NCBI RefSeq assembly: GCF_020085105.1
Contig: NC_058063.1
Span: 13,359,651-13,423,650, forward strand
DNA length: 64,000 nucleotides
Direction: 5' to 3'
Source of the DNA: Siniperca chuatsi
Taxonomy: Eukaryota; Chordata; Actinopteri; Centrarchiformes; Sinipercidae
In this document: piece by piece, positions 13,289-25,082 of the stretch
How positions within the stretch are numbered: the stretch's first letter is position 1
Layout of the letters: each line of letters begins with the position of its first letter
The notes under the pieces: generated by a model
The model's database searches: none
What the model saw: the letters and a program-made list of their open reading frames with translations, nothing else
What the model was told of the DNA's origin: nothing
Program-made: the position numbers and the translations under genes

Positions 13289-14984
13289 ACTAGAGTAGGA
13301 TGAGGCTGGAACAGCTTGATTAACGTGTCAGCCAAGGCGAAAATAGGAATGACTTTAATTTAAGTGGGACTACTATGTATACACAGGTGAATCATAGTTG
13401 TTGTTGGTTGATTAAAAGAACTAAGGAGAGAAATTCATTGCTTCTCCTGCAAAAAAGCTGTTAAATTAAAGAGTTTTGGGTTGTGAGCCCTTCTATTTGG
13501 GTTTTCAAAGAGTGCAGATTTTCAAAACTGTTTTAAAAATACTGCAAATGACCAAAAAGCAAAGGCTGCCTTTTTCAAAAAGACAGCAATTATCTTTAAT
13601 TATCTTGAGAAAAAGTGTCACTCAAAGTTGTGCAGATAAGAGATGAATTTCTGCTTATGAAACAGCCTTGGCTCCAACAGATGGCATGAGAGATTGTGAG
13701 GGAGAGTGAGAAAAACAGCTCTCGTGAGAGCAAAAAACACTCTGTATCTGGTCTTCTCGCCTCTTCGGAGATGTGTTGCTCTAGGTGTTAAAGGCCACCT
13801 GAGATGACTGAGAAAAAGAGAGATGGACAGAGAAAGAGAACAAATAATATTAGCTGCAGGATTACAAAATGCTTGTCATGTTGGCCTCAAAGGAAGATTC
13901 AAATGTGGCCATGAGATGTTATCACTGACTGAATGTTTGTCAGAACAGCCAGTGGTTGTTGATGGCCCAGCTGCTGGCTTTTTACCCAGATTATCTTGAA
14001 AAAAACAATCACCTCATCTTGAGAACAGATTGACAATAATCTCCCACACCTATTTGCATGCAGCAAGTGCGTATGAATGCATCTGAATATAGAACAGGTG
14101 AACATGCCCTAATTACATGGGACATTTGATAGTCGTCATAGTTAAGTCCTCTTTTATCCAGAGGACGGTCAAAATAAACAACACTAGGAGGACGGAACAA
14201 AGCTCACCATCAGAGGGTTGTTATAAATTAAGGTTTACATGTGAATAGTATCTCAAAGTTTATATATGGCCACCACCTACGCAAGTAAAAGTCTAGTGCT
14301 ATTTATTCCTTGGGCAAGGGCGATGCCACATAATCTTTTAAGCCCTGCAGACGCAACCAGAAGACACAGACCAGTCCTCCTTTCAATTTTATGCACCTAG
14401 TTGCCATGGGCTTCCCAAGTATGGCTGAGTGGACAGGTTCAGAGACTGCTTATTAGATCTCACAAGAGGATAACAGGTGCGAACAGCTAATGACAAATGT
14501 AACTCATTACACAGAAATAACTAAAGCAAACGTAACAACTGCAGGTATTTGAGTTCAACAAATTCATGTGATGCTGCCTTAATGCAAGTAAGCTGCCTCG
14601 CATCATGAAATCAGCATTATGTTTGGTCAGGTGGATGATGCGCATTTGCACATGACAAACTGTGTGTACTACGGCTGAACTGGGTGGGGGAAGGAGCAAT
14701 TATGATCTGGATATATGTAAGCAGGGTGTGAGTGGGTGTCAAGGCAGGCTGGCATCCATGCATACTTCCACGGGTGATGGGAAAGACACATGGATGTGGG
14801 TGGAGGTGGTGGTGGGGAACTGTGCTCAGGCTACTAGAATACCTGGTCCACCAACCCACAACTGTAGCTGGCCATTTGCTTAAGACGGTGCATCCCCAAA
14901 TTCAAATTTCTGTACCGCTGCTGCGGCCAATCACAGCATGCTTTAGGTGACAAGCAAGGCTAAAACATAGACAGACAAATTCAC

Positions 14985-15130
14985 AGTTTCACCTAACATG
15001 CATGTATTTGGACTGTGGGACGAAACCCACACATACACAGAGCGAACATGCCACACAAACTCCACACTGCCATGCCCGACCCAGCCAGGTCAAGGTTTCA
15101 GCCCATTACTGTGAAGTAACAGTGCTTGCA
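14985..15130 (-). repeat. Degenerate teleost interspersed repeat
   Basis: Contains words such as 'tttggactgtgggacgaaac' and 'cgaacatgccacacaaactc'. In reverse orientation these match a very common fish repeat that includes 'gggtttcctcc' and 'acagtccaaa'-like text. The copy is diverged and its boundaries are approximate. Confidence 0.6.
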
Positions 15131-15589
15131 TATGGTAAATGACTTGCTGACTATAAGATGGTCAATGCTGCCTTGCTCTGTGGCCAACATGCATGCTACT
15201 TTTTTAAGATGTTTTTAAGTACACTCTTCAATTTAGCACACGAGACTCACAACGCAGCAGTTTCTGAAATTTCATGTCACCTTCCTTAACTGATTTGCAT
15301 TGCTCTCAACTGCCTTATGTTGCACAAATTCAGTAAAAAGGCCAAGTGAATCATGTTCGGAGAAATGCATGTTGGGAATGCCAGGGTGACACAGAGGCAA
15401 AACATTTGCCCACCATCAGAGAGACCCGGGTCTCGCATCTACTGCTTGGTTGGGTGGCGCTCGCATCGAGGTGAGGTATGTTTAATTACACTTCTGTCCT
15501 GCAAATATTAGCTCAGTCTCCCATTCACTACCATTGAAGCCTATATGCCTAATGATTTCAAGGTTGCATTTGCTGTTTTGGTGTGATCT

Positions 15590-15870
15590 CCTGGCCGGCA
15601 AAAATGTCAAACATTCCCTAGTTCCAGTTTCTCAATTGTGAGGATCTGCTGATTTTCACGGTTTTATATCAGTCTAAATACTGTAAAAATGTAAAAAAGA
15701 TTTGGGTTTTGAGATGCATTAAATAAATTATTTGAGATGTAACCTTGGACTTCTAATGGGCACGTTTCACCATTTTATGACATTTTATAGACTAACCGAG
15801 TAATCTAGAAAATAATTGCCAGTTAAATCAATGAATCAAAATAACCATTAGTTGCAGCCCTACTCTGCTC
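15590..15870. repeat. Fish repeat with 'catttta(t)agac ... gttgcagcc' signature
   Basis: Shares in order the words 'aaaaatgtcaaac', 'tctcaattgtgaggatctgc', 'cattttatagactaa', 'aataattg' and 'agttgcagccc' with loci at 16,430-16,570, 56,590-56,910, 60,250-60,680 and 61,735-61,850. The shared word order shows one dispersed family. I do not assign it to a named element. Confidence 0.65.
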
Positions 15871-16429
15871 ATTATTTATTTATCAGAACCGTGACATCAC
15901 TTTCTTTTTAAGGGCTGAGGGACAATTTGTTGGACGCAAAATGTGTCTGATAACCTCATATGCGTTAGAGCAAGAACACTCGTCAGGCCAACAGTTGGTG
16001 GCAACTAGCATCATGGTACAATTAAGAATTGTCTGACAATCATGACAAGTAGGTCCATTATGATCTAAAAAGTGGGAATATGTCCCCAACCATCTATAAT
16101 GGTTCTTGAAAATGATGATGAGGTTGTGAAAAGCCAGCAGTTCACAACATAACCAAGCCTTTCTAAAAGGGACACTGTACACAAGAGAAGAAATTGCATG
16201 CTAATTTTGTGGCCTTTACAAAATCTAAAGTCTACACTTGTTAGTATAAACAACCCTCTTTTACTACCTAGAGACCACAGAACATAAGTCGTTTTCAAGC
16301 AACAAATGCACACAGTTCACTGGTTGCACCTCCTCAAATGTGAATATTTGTCAATTTTCTTTGTCTTCTGTGATGGTAACTTGAATTTTTGCAAATGTTG
16401 AACTGCCGGTCAGACAAAACAAGCAATTT

Positions 16430-16570
16430 GAAGACATCACCTTGGAAACAGTGATGGACATTTTCACTATATTCTGACATTTCATAGACTAAGCAATTAA
16501 TTGATTTATCTAGAAAATAATTGGCAGATTAATCAGTAACATTAAAAAAAAACATTATTGCAGCCCTGCT
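16430..16570. repeat. Second copy of the same dispersed repeat family
   Basis: Has the words 'catttcatagactaagcaat', 'tagaaaataattggcag' and 'attgcagccctgc' in the same order as the copy at 15,590-15,870. It is an old, diverged copy. Confidence 0.6.
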
Positions 16571-17128
16571 TGCAGTCAATGTAACTGAATGTGACAGTCT
16601 TTGTTTATATTGTGTTGTAATAGTATATACAGCATGGGAGCATGGGACACATGACAGGACATATACCTTTGTCTAAAGTTCTAACAAGTTGTAACACAAA
16701 ATAAGTTTCCCTTTCTTTATTAGTAGAGAAGCTCTGACTTGAATGTGAATCACAAGCAATTCTCTGACATATACATAAATATATATCAAAACAATCTGCA
16801 CTACAAATGGCAGTGTACTAGTCTGGCATATAAAGTCAATAACAGCTACAGTATGTACAGTCACTGTTTCAAACTACAGGCTATACCGACACAATATCAC
16901 AAAAAGACACAAGAAAGACACTGCTTTTACAAAACGAACTCAATATGAAACACTTCCCTACTGCACTGTACAGACGGAGGCTGCAGGAAGGTGTGGCGTT
17001 GCTCCGTGAAAGGACGTTTGTGAACTTCTCCGTTTGTCTGAAAGAAAGCACTCCGCACAGCTCCATAACAACACCCCGCATCACGACACGTTTTTATTAT
17101 TCAATCCCGTTAAAAAAAAAAGTAGTAC

Positions 17129-17330
17129 CGTTTCATTTCCGTCACCGGTCTGATCATCCGTAGCATAAATGCATACCGCTGTATATGTTATTGTCTAGTT
17201 TATAAGTGCTTGCACAGCAGCTCTGCGCAGCCTTGATTTCCTGTGTACACACTGCACGTGTACGCGGCGGTGCTTTCCGCAAGCCTCCCCGGCTGCTGAT
17301 TGGTCGGCTCGCCGGACCAATGAGAGACCG
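17129..17330 (-). promoter_or_regulatory. Candidate internal per1 promoter (TATA, E-box, CCAAT)
   Basis: Read on the minus strand, a GC-rich island inside per1 intron 1 holds two CCAAT boxes (ATTGG at 17299-17303 on plus; CCAAT at 17317-17321 on plus, inverted), a canonical E-box CACGTG at 17255-17260 and TATAAA at 17199-17204, in the order of a core promoter. A start near 17,170 is inferred. Possible donors after it include 17,127-17,128, but none is strong. Mammalian Per1 is known to have two alternative first exons, so a second promoter is plausible. No direct evidence of transcription is available. Confidence 0.5.
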
Positions 17331-17566
17331 CGCCCTGCAGAGGATGGGCTGCCTGCGACAGGGCTCTGGCTCATAGATAGTCTGCCAGAGCTTGAGGTTT
17401 TGTCTCGAGAGATGGGCTCGAGCTGATTCGGGACCAGTCTATGAGAGACTGGGCACTGTACATAACTGTACATTTATGACACAGAGACATGCGCTTTACA
17501 TGAGTTCGGGGGGGGCAGGCCTACCTCTTAACACCGTGGCCACATGACTTCTTAAAGTGGTAGGAA

Positions 17567-17574
17567 TTACATAA
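17567..17574. promoter_or_regulatory. D-box-like TTACATAA site
   Basis: An exact match to the reverse complement of the D-box TTATGTAA, about 300 bp upstream of the intronic E-box. D-boxes mediate clock and light input in fish. An 8-mer is expected to occur by chance about twice in a window this size, so the site is weak evidence alone. Confidence 0.25.
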
Positions 17575-17579
17575 CAATA

Positions 17580-20500
17580 TGTGAAGTTATTACATTTATA
17601 CATCATTTATAGAACTGACATTTGAAACAATACAATTTAAGCCTCACCTAATGTCTTCTAATGCTATTACTCTAAAAACTAAGTCTGTTAAATTAACTTA
17701 TGTGGCCTCCTTGAAGGAGAGAATTGTTGGATGCCTCAGGGGGGAAAAACCTGGGTACAACATGGAACAATGGGTGGGGATCAATTTCCACTGAGGTCAC
17801 CCAGACCAGGTACCTCAGATAAAATCTTTCAACAACTGGCATATTTGCTGATTTTTTAAAAAGCACAAAATTTGCAGACTGTGAAATGTAGTTAACCTGA
17901 AATCAAGTGTAAGGAATCAACAGTTTTTACCTCAGAATATCCTTCGACCTTCCCCCTTTGCTCCAGTGTTGCTGAACCACTTTGTTCATAATCTTCCAAC
18001 GTAACATAGGTTTTAACAACTTGGATTATGCACAAAGCCCCGCAGCTTTGATGTTCACTCACACTGGCATTTGTGACCACACCACAACCAGTCCTATCAA
18101 ATTATTGGTACTTCCTGGATTTTTTGGATTCTTGCATTTTTGGTAATTTTTCAACTTTATTTCCATGTTGGCATTTCATGCACAATATGTACCAACTTTC
18201 TCTGTATCACTGTACCTAGATGTTGTGACAAGTTAGTAGCTTTTTCATCAAGGGATGGCAGATGGCATTTAGTGAGGCAAATGTTCGTTGTCTTGAAACT
18301 ACCCAACCACAAAAAAAGATTCTTTTGTTGTGTGCCATAATGGTATATGCAATACCCATTATGTTTGCATGTTTGTCAAGCAAGTGGGAACTACCCATCA
18401 ATTATCTGTACCTGTTCAATCCAAAGCAGAAAAAGTTCTTATGGTGGTGGCCAGGTAAAGAAACTGAGTCTGAGGGTTCACCTTTGAGAACCTTACATGG
18501 TACATGATTTCTGACAGGGACAACACAGATTTGCGTAAAACTTTTTTTCTGTCTCTGTCAACAAATCAATGATATCCACTGTGATAAATGTACATGTACC
18601 ACCATGCTGATGTGTCCGGTCCACAGTGTGGACCACAATCTGGTTTGCCTGCCGGCAGAACTCAGTACGGATTCATATCTTGATACACTGTCAGATGAAG
18701 CCCTGCAACACCAAATATTCCATAAGCGTATGAAATCACAGTAAGAGGACAATAATTCAAGCTATGTTGTCCACATACCTTTGTTGAACAACAAATATGT
18801 AATCGAAACTAAGTGAGAAACAGTTTAACAGTCACCACCAGATGACGCTATGACCTCTTTGAATGTAAAATCCTTTAACCAAACCTGGGATTAATAATTT
18901 TAAATTGCAAGACAACACCTCATTAACAATAACAACGGAAACCCTACCAATTTTGGGCATGTTTAAGAGCCACCAGTGAGCTATTTCCTGGCAGCCTGTG
19001 GTATGGTTTGGTAGCCCTGATTATTTTATTGTCATCTCAGAATATCAAGGACACACACACTCCCTCCGCTACCAAACTCTCTGTCCTTCTTAGCCTGAAG
19101 CTTTTTGTTTTTCACCATTTTAAAGCAATTTAGTTTAGTTTATAGTGGAAAATAGATTTCAGTGGGAAACGCTGTGTGACTTTTTGTGGCCAAGTGAAGG
19201 CACAAACAATCCTCTTGAAGCCAAAACAAGGGGGACATTGAGTTGCTGCTCTTCTGCTTCCCCCATCAGAGTCCAAAGTAGGCACTGCCGGTGAATCACT
19301 CACTCTCATTTGAAAGTATCACTGTGATGGAAACTGTAGACTGTTTACTTGTCCTGTCTCCTGCATTGAGTCAGTCCCCAGTATACATGTGATCACACAG
19401 ATTAAATGTGGATTGCACCACCTCTGCCACTGCCTGCCATTTCACCTCTTCGGTCATCCATGTGAAATGAGTTCTGCTCGCCGGTGTCACTGCTGTCAAG
19501 TTTGATTTGCTTATGAATAAACTGGAAGGGTCATCTTTATGGTACCCACCCACAATTTTCTCTGAGACTTATTAATGGGTCACACATTAGGGGGACGAAG
19601 GTTACTTTGAGCTTTCTTTTTTTAATCTTCTGTTTACAACCTTGTCCAGCACATTCCTTTGCAAAACTTTTATATGTTTATGTGCAGCTGCTTTGCACAC
19701 TCAGGCACTCAGTAGGGTGAGATATCTGCATGAACCTGCAGGGTTGCATCTGCGCAGATTCTTGTACATCTCTCATGGTCTGTTATTGATGGCCTGGTGT
19801 GCCATACTGTCTGTGAAACATTTACTGTAAAGCAGAAAATATGGCATACCACACAGAGCGTCTATAGTGCTAGAAGAGGGCTGCACAGATGCTCTATGTA
19901 CATTCTCACAAATGCCACTGAACGTTGTACATCACAGAAGATGATGGTATAGATGCCAATTTGTCACTCGCTAGGTGCGAAAAAACATGCATACAAATTG
20001 GTAAAATGACAACACACTATCAAAGGCCCACACATATATAGCTGATTTATAACTACATGTTTTAAGCAGGGTTTTTTTTGTATTGTGAGACTCAGTCAAT
20101 GGTGGGCTGACAGAGGAATGCTGCGATGCAGCTCGTCTAGGTGATGTGCAGCTATTGCACAAAACGCAGCAGCACAACGCACAGGCATGGGTGGGTTGCA
20201 ACAGCTGTCAGTCATGGGACATCATTTGATTGACTAGAGGAATGCAATTTGTACAAATCTGCCTTCAACAAGTACTATATGATGTGCATATTATGAGGAG
20301 CCTCTAGTGGCTTAAAACTGTTAGTCCCTTTCAGTTAGATGTACAGTTTAAATTGGTGTAATTACAACATAAAACATTTGCTGTAGCTGCAATAGCTCAG
20401 TCAAAATTGTTAACAGATAATACAACATAAATGTTAAAAATCTGAAGTGGGGTAACCATGGATCAAATGGTTCTTGCCCAACGAATACTAATAATGTAAT

Positions 20501-21060
20501 AGTGTCACGTTTGCACTGTTTGATGGCCAAAAACCAAACAAACAAACAAAAAACAGAACATGTTTCACGTAATCGTTAGCGAGCATAACGTAAATGTACA
20601 GTATGGACCTATCACAGCGGGGCATTTTTTTAGCCCTGATACTACATTGTGCAACGGCCACATGCACGTCCACCCCACAGAAACTAAAACTGACAAGTTC
20701 ACTTAATAAAAAAAAAAAATAGGTCTTGAAATTTAGATGAATGCCAATAATCTCTAGTTAGTTAGTGTTGCTGACTTCTTCCACCTCAAAGAAGTAACGT
20801 TACTAAATGTTTTCTTATTGTGATGGTGTCCGCTTGCATGAAGCGACACCTAAGCGGTTAAACGAGTTTCACCTGTCAATTGTGATCATTCTGAATAGAC
20901 TTTAGCTAATGTTAAAGTGTATATTATGGCTATAATACGAGGCAGTTAAATAAAGGGATGTCCGCAGTTTGTAACGTTAACTATACACCGGTGCGATGAT
21001 AGCCCGAAGTAGCATGCTAGCTACAAAGCAACAGCTACAGACACGACTACAACACAAACC
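17580..21060 (-). other. Distal part of per1 intron 1
   Basis: About 3.5 kb between the internal promoter candidate and the distal non-coding exon. I see no exon with coding character. The open frames have no recognisable domain. Some stretches around 18.1-18.7 kb read like a decayed insertion, but no family could be named. Confidence 0.5.
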
Positions 21061-21072
21061 CGAACATCTTAC

Positions 21073-21300
21073 CTTAGATATGCTTCACGTTAACAAAAAG
21101 CTTTGATATTCCACGATGGGGTACTCAAAAGTCTAAAAGAAACAGCATAGAATCCGGTAGCATCGACTGTCTTTGCTTAGCGGTCCGTATTTGCTCTCCA
21201 GACATTTTTGTTCGCCCCTCCAACAATAGTTTACACGCAGGGATACACGTGCCAGTGCGTGGTCTGGCAAGTGATATTGAATCAGCCACCGTGATTGGAC
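21073..21300 (-). other. Putative non-coding first exon of per1
   Basis: A near-ideal splice donor (AAG|GTAAGA on the minus strand) has its GT at 21071-21072, so an exon would end at 21073. It lies next to a GC-rich promoter-like region and carries no long reading frame. Splicing to the start-codon exon would remove about 7.8 kb. The transcription start is not defined by sequence alone. Confidence 0.5.
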
Positions 21301-21400
21301 AGCATGAGGCAATGTCCCCGCCTAAACACGCCCCTGCGCGTTTTGATTGGCTAAGAGGGGCGGGGCTAGCGGCACGGGTTTCGGTGGTCACGTTGCAGTG
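21240..21400 (-). promoter_or_regulatory. Distal per1 promoter: E-box, E'-box, CCAAT, GC-box
   Basis: On the plus strand: CACGTG at 21246-21251, ATTGG (inverted CCAAT) at 21294-21298 and 21346-21350, GGGGCGGGGC (Sp1-type GC-box) at 21357-21366, and CACGTT (E'-box) at 21389-21394. E-box plus E'-box is the expected layout for a gene driven by CLOCK-BMAL1 and repressed by its own product. The GC-rich, CpG-containing character contrasts with the AT-rich flanks. Confidence 0.6.
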
Positions 21401-21670
21401 TGACTGGTCCTGAGTTCATTTCTGAGCGCACTGGAACATGAGAGGGCGTAGCCCATGCCCACATTTGATGTGGCCTACTTGAATTGACCGTAATACGTAT
21501 AATTGCATCGCAATGACATTTAGTGTTCTTATAGTTCACATTAGCAGTTTGTTCAAAGAGTAGCTGTTACAGTTTCAGTGGTGTTACTTGGTCTATACCT
21601 AGTCATAAATTGAGGTCATCCTCATTAAAAATTCGACAGTATTCGACAGCATATTAGTTAAATATGCTGC

Positions 21671-21727
21671 TGTTGTTGTTGCTAATAATAATAATAATAA
21701 TAATCATCATCATCATCAGTAGTAGTC
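21671..21727. repeat. Compound (AAT)n/(ATC)n microsatellite
   Basis: Short TGT triplets run into AAT and then ATC triplet repeats, ending in AGT triplets. Confidence 0.85.
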
Positions 21728-21763
21728 ATTTTATATTGTCATCATGAAAGTACATTTTTGACC

Positions 21764-21910
21764 TTGACAATCTTAACTCAAGGTCCACTTACTATCTCAT
21801 TCTGAGTAAATTAAGAAAACTCCATCTGATAATGATGATGGTCATGAGATAAGGCAGAAAGCTCTGAAAGAGTCTAGTAAGTGGACCTTCAGTTGAGATT
21901 TTTTTGTCAA
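21764..21910. mobile_element. Short inverted-repeat (MITE-like) element
   Basis: The left arm (21764-21793) and right arm (21876-21910) are imperfect inverted complements sharing the block AAGGTCCACTTACT / AGTAAGTGGACCTT and outer TTGACAA / TTGTCAA. They enclose about 80 bases. There is no coding capacity, which fits a non-autonomous DNA transposon. The family is not named. Confidence 0.65.
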
Positions 21911-22603
21911 ACAATTTTGTTTTATTTCTTAAATTTCAATTTAATCTCTAACTTTGACCAACTGGTGACAGACTGAGATGCAGATGAAAGCTCCAGAAAA
22001 GGCTTGTATGTTGAGAAGTTTTTCTTTCATGTCAGATCATTATTATAGCTTTGTTTTGTTTTATTTCTATTTTATATTCAATTTGACCAAGCAAAAGGAC
22101 ATCGTGCACCAAAGCAATATTCCTTTTATCATTTCCCGAAAGTTATGTCTACAATTGCAAGTTTTGTTGATACTAACAAATCGCAGGTGTATGAATTCTA
22201 AATAATTTTGTTCCCCAGGTAATTGACAAGCCAACTGTATTCAAAACCAGTCATAGCTTACATTCATTTTGAATAACTAAATGAATATTGCCAAGAAGAC
22301 AAGAAATCTGCCCTATCTTGTTGAATACTCTCTTTACCCATGTACAAAACCGCAAAGGGCTATTTCTGCTGCGCGTTGTCCTTGTATTTACGGCTGCGGC
22401 AAGGCTCAGCATGCACATTTCAACGTGATCCCAACATGATGACGCCCTTCGCTCAGCTTGCCCTCTCCCAGAGCACGCGGCAGACGGGGTGGCTGCTGAG
22501 TGGCTGTAAACAGTCCAGATGCACGGCTCATGCCAGTATGTATATAACAAACACTCTAATTACTCTTTAATGGGTGCAGATTTATTAAGTCAGAATGCAC
22601 ATG

Positions 22604-22630
22604 AACAACAACAACAACAACAACAAAAAA
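22604..22630. repeat. (CAA)n microsatellite
   Basis: About seven CAA triplets followed by a short A run. Confidence 0.9.
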
Positions 22631-24177
22631 GTATAAATTCTTCATAATTATTTAGTCATAATTACAATACAATGATCAATGAATACAGTACATTTATGTT
22701 CACTAGGTGGCAGTTAACTCTGACATACAGTAGATAGAAATTGAACATGTACATATTAATGTCATATTAATCCTTAGCAGTGACTTGGGCCCCCCATTCA
22801 AAATATTCTAGACCCTCCCCTGTGTAAATGTCCCACTTTTTTCACCAGTCACTGGTTTACTTGGGCTCTCTGCCATTGGTTGACTGTTTGCACTTGGTTT
22901 GTCAGAGCTTGTTTGCTGAAAACAGCGGTGGAGCCATGAGACAGAACCACTAGGTTTTTTTCTGCAGCTGCACAGAGCTGCATAATTCTGTGTTACTTAG
23001 CAGTAGGTCTGGCCAGTGTGATATATAATATTAAACCTTCATTAATGAATGTTTTTATATTAGCATGGTGTCAAATGACTCTGCAGAGAAGGAGGAGTGC
23101 AAAAAACAAAACAAAACAAAACACATTCTTCATTTGATTCCACTTAAGTTTCCTATCATGTTTGGCTGCTTTGAAAAGTGAATGCATTTTCTCATGATGT
23201 TTGAGGCAGATTTGCATCGCAGCTGCTTTAAAAATGTGTTTCTATCTGACTGGTTGCTTATTAATTTGGATTCACAGCATTTCATTGGTTGAGCTGTACA
23301 CAGCCATCTGGCCAATAGTCTGCTGAGAGCTTGGCACCAGCTTCTGGCAGGTGCTCTGTCCACATCTTGTTGCAGGCAGTCAGACCAGTTTACTGCACTG
23401 TCATGTTTACGCACTTAGTTTTAAATATTAGGCAGGGTATTCTAGTTCAGGCACAAATTTACTAATTTTGACTAATTGACTAATTTTCCATGCTACATAC
23501 TACATTAACTGTATGTCATGTTTGTGGAAAATCCTTATCCATGTGTAAATGTACTCGGCATCTGAATGCTTTGAACTAAAGAGGACAGGCATAGAGGCTG
23601 AAGAAATGTAAAGTCCTTTAATGAACATGGCACTAGATACATTTGCATACTAAACTTTGCACATATGGAATGAGGAAAGCAGACGAGCAGATTCAAATGT
23701 AAGCAGTGTCCACTAGAGGGTAGCATTTTGTAAGATTAACAGGGAAGTCTTGAATCAATGTTTTATTTGTTAGTCTGTACACTTTGAAAGCTTTGTATTA
23801 ATCTAGCTCACACTATGATTACCTAAGCAGATGGTAGGTTCCAGTTATGGTAAAAGGCCAGTCACTGGTCTATATTAGGAAGAGAGTAGGTGGCAGCTTG
23901 CTGTGAGGCTGCAGAGTCAGCTTAAGTTGTTTCCAGAGTTAATTTTTGCCTTTTTTCATTCCTATTCCTACTCCTGCTGACAGTGCTGCTTTTTAAATAA
24001 TAATAGTAATAAACTTTTTTTATAGAGCTCTTTTAAAACAAAGTACAAAGTGCTTCACAGAGAGAGAAATAAAATACCACAGTGAATGATGAAATACATA
24101 AAAAACACTTAAATAAACAGTCAGCTCAGGTAAGATCAAGATATGCTTTCAGATAAAAATGTGTTTTGAGAAGAGAC

Positions 24178-24530
24178 TTAAACGAAGACACTGACTCTGT
24201 TCCCCTTAGTTTTCATCCTGGACTCAGGAACAGACAGAAGACCCCTGCCTGAAGGTCTCAAACTACGTGATGGTTCACAAGGGATTAAAAGGTCTAAAAT
24301 ATAGTCTGAAGCCAGGCCATGATAAGCCTTAAAAGTAATCAATAAGATCCTAATCTCAATCCTAAAACAAACAGGGAGCCAATGTAAAGAGGCTAAAACA
24401 GGTGTGATGTGATCGCACCTCTTGGTCGTGGTCAACATCCCCTTTAAGGTTTTCAGTGTCCGACATTTACTGCCCTTTATATGTGTAGGTGGCACATTAG
24501 TTTCTTTATTTACAACAGACAACAATGAAA
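24178..24530 (-). mobile_element. L2-type LINE fragment (C-terminal end of the ORF)
   Basis: The minus-strand translation includes HITPVLASLHWLPV, then ILLITFKAYHGLA and SRSLRPSGRGLLSVP. I recognise this as the extreme C-terminus of L2/Maui-type LINE reverse transcriptases, which is extremely common in fish. Only the tail is present. The plus-strand text 'tagagctcttttaaaacaaa' to its left (24,000-24,060) resembles another common repeat tail. Confidence 0.8.
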
Positions 24531-25082
24531 ACAGCAACACGTCATATATTGAGACTTCTTCATTTGAATGTGAAGCTTTTAAGAACTCATTTTTATAATT
24601 GTGTTAATACACAAAGACAGCAGGAGATGCTGGATGCTGCATTAGGCTGGCCGTGTCTTCCTGCTTCTCTGTGCCGCCTCCTGTGTTGCAGATATGTCGC
24701 CTCAAGACTCATCTACTGCTGAAAAAGCAAACAACACACGTTAGGACAGGGGTTTTAAATTACATTTTTTATATTTATTTTAGTTTTCATAACATCCAAT
24801 AGCCTTAACAGGTCATGTGACAAACATTGCCTGCATGAAATTGTCATAATTAATTATACATTGATTTAAGACTAAGAATGACAATGCTTTTGTTATGACG
24901 ATACTGACACAATGTACTTAATATCCTAACAATTTCTAATTGTGTCAAACAGACTGCCAATTGCTCAGAACAGTAGAGAGGACAAACCACAAGGCGAAAA
25001 AGGAATGCTGTCGGCTACCCCTCCGATGGGGATAAATAAAAATGTATTTTTACATAATAAGGATACTTGGTGAATATTAAGA

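Larger units (their letters stand above)
13310..17100 (-). other. Proximal part of per1 intron 1, repeat remnants
   Basis: No coding exon was seen between the start-codon exon and the intronic promoter-like cluster at 17.2 kb. The stretch contains degenerate interspersed repeats (about 14,985-15,130, 15,590-15,870 and 16,430-16,570, listed separately) and otherwise unremarkable AT-rich sequence. A possible splice acceptor (CCAG before 13,312) lies just upstream of the start codon. Confidence 0.55.
21430..24000. other. Intergenic region between per1 and the USP array
   Basis: Apart from the MITE-like element and two microsatellites listed separately, I see no gene here. Reading frames are short and unlike known proteins. 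Confidence 0.55.

Noticed and set aside
18140-18507. Overlapping frames in per1 intron 1
   Set aside because: No recognisable family, no splice context in the per1 phase, and short length.
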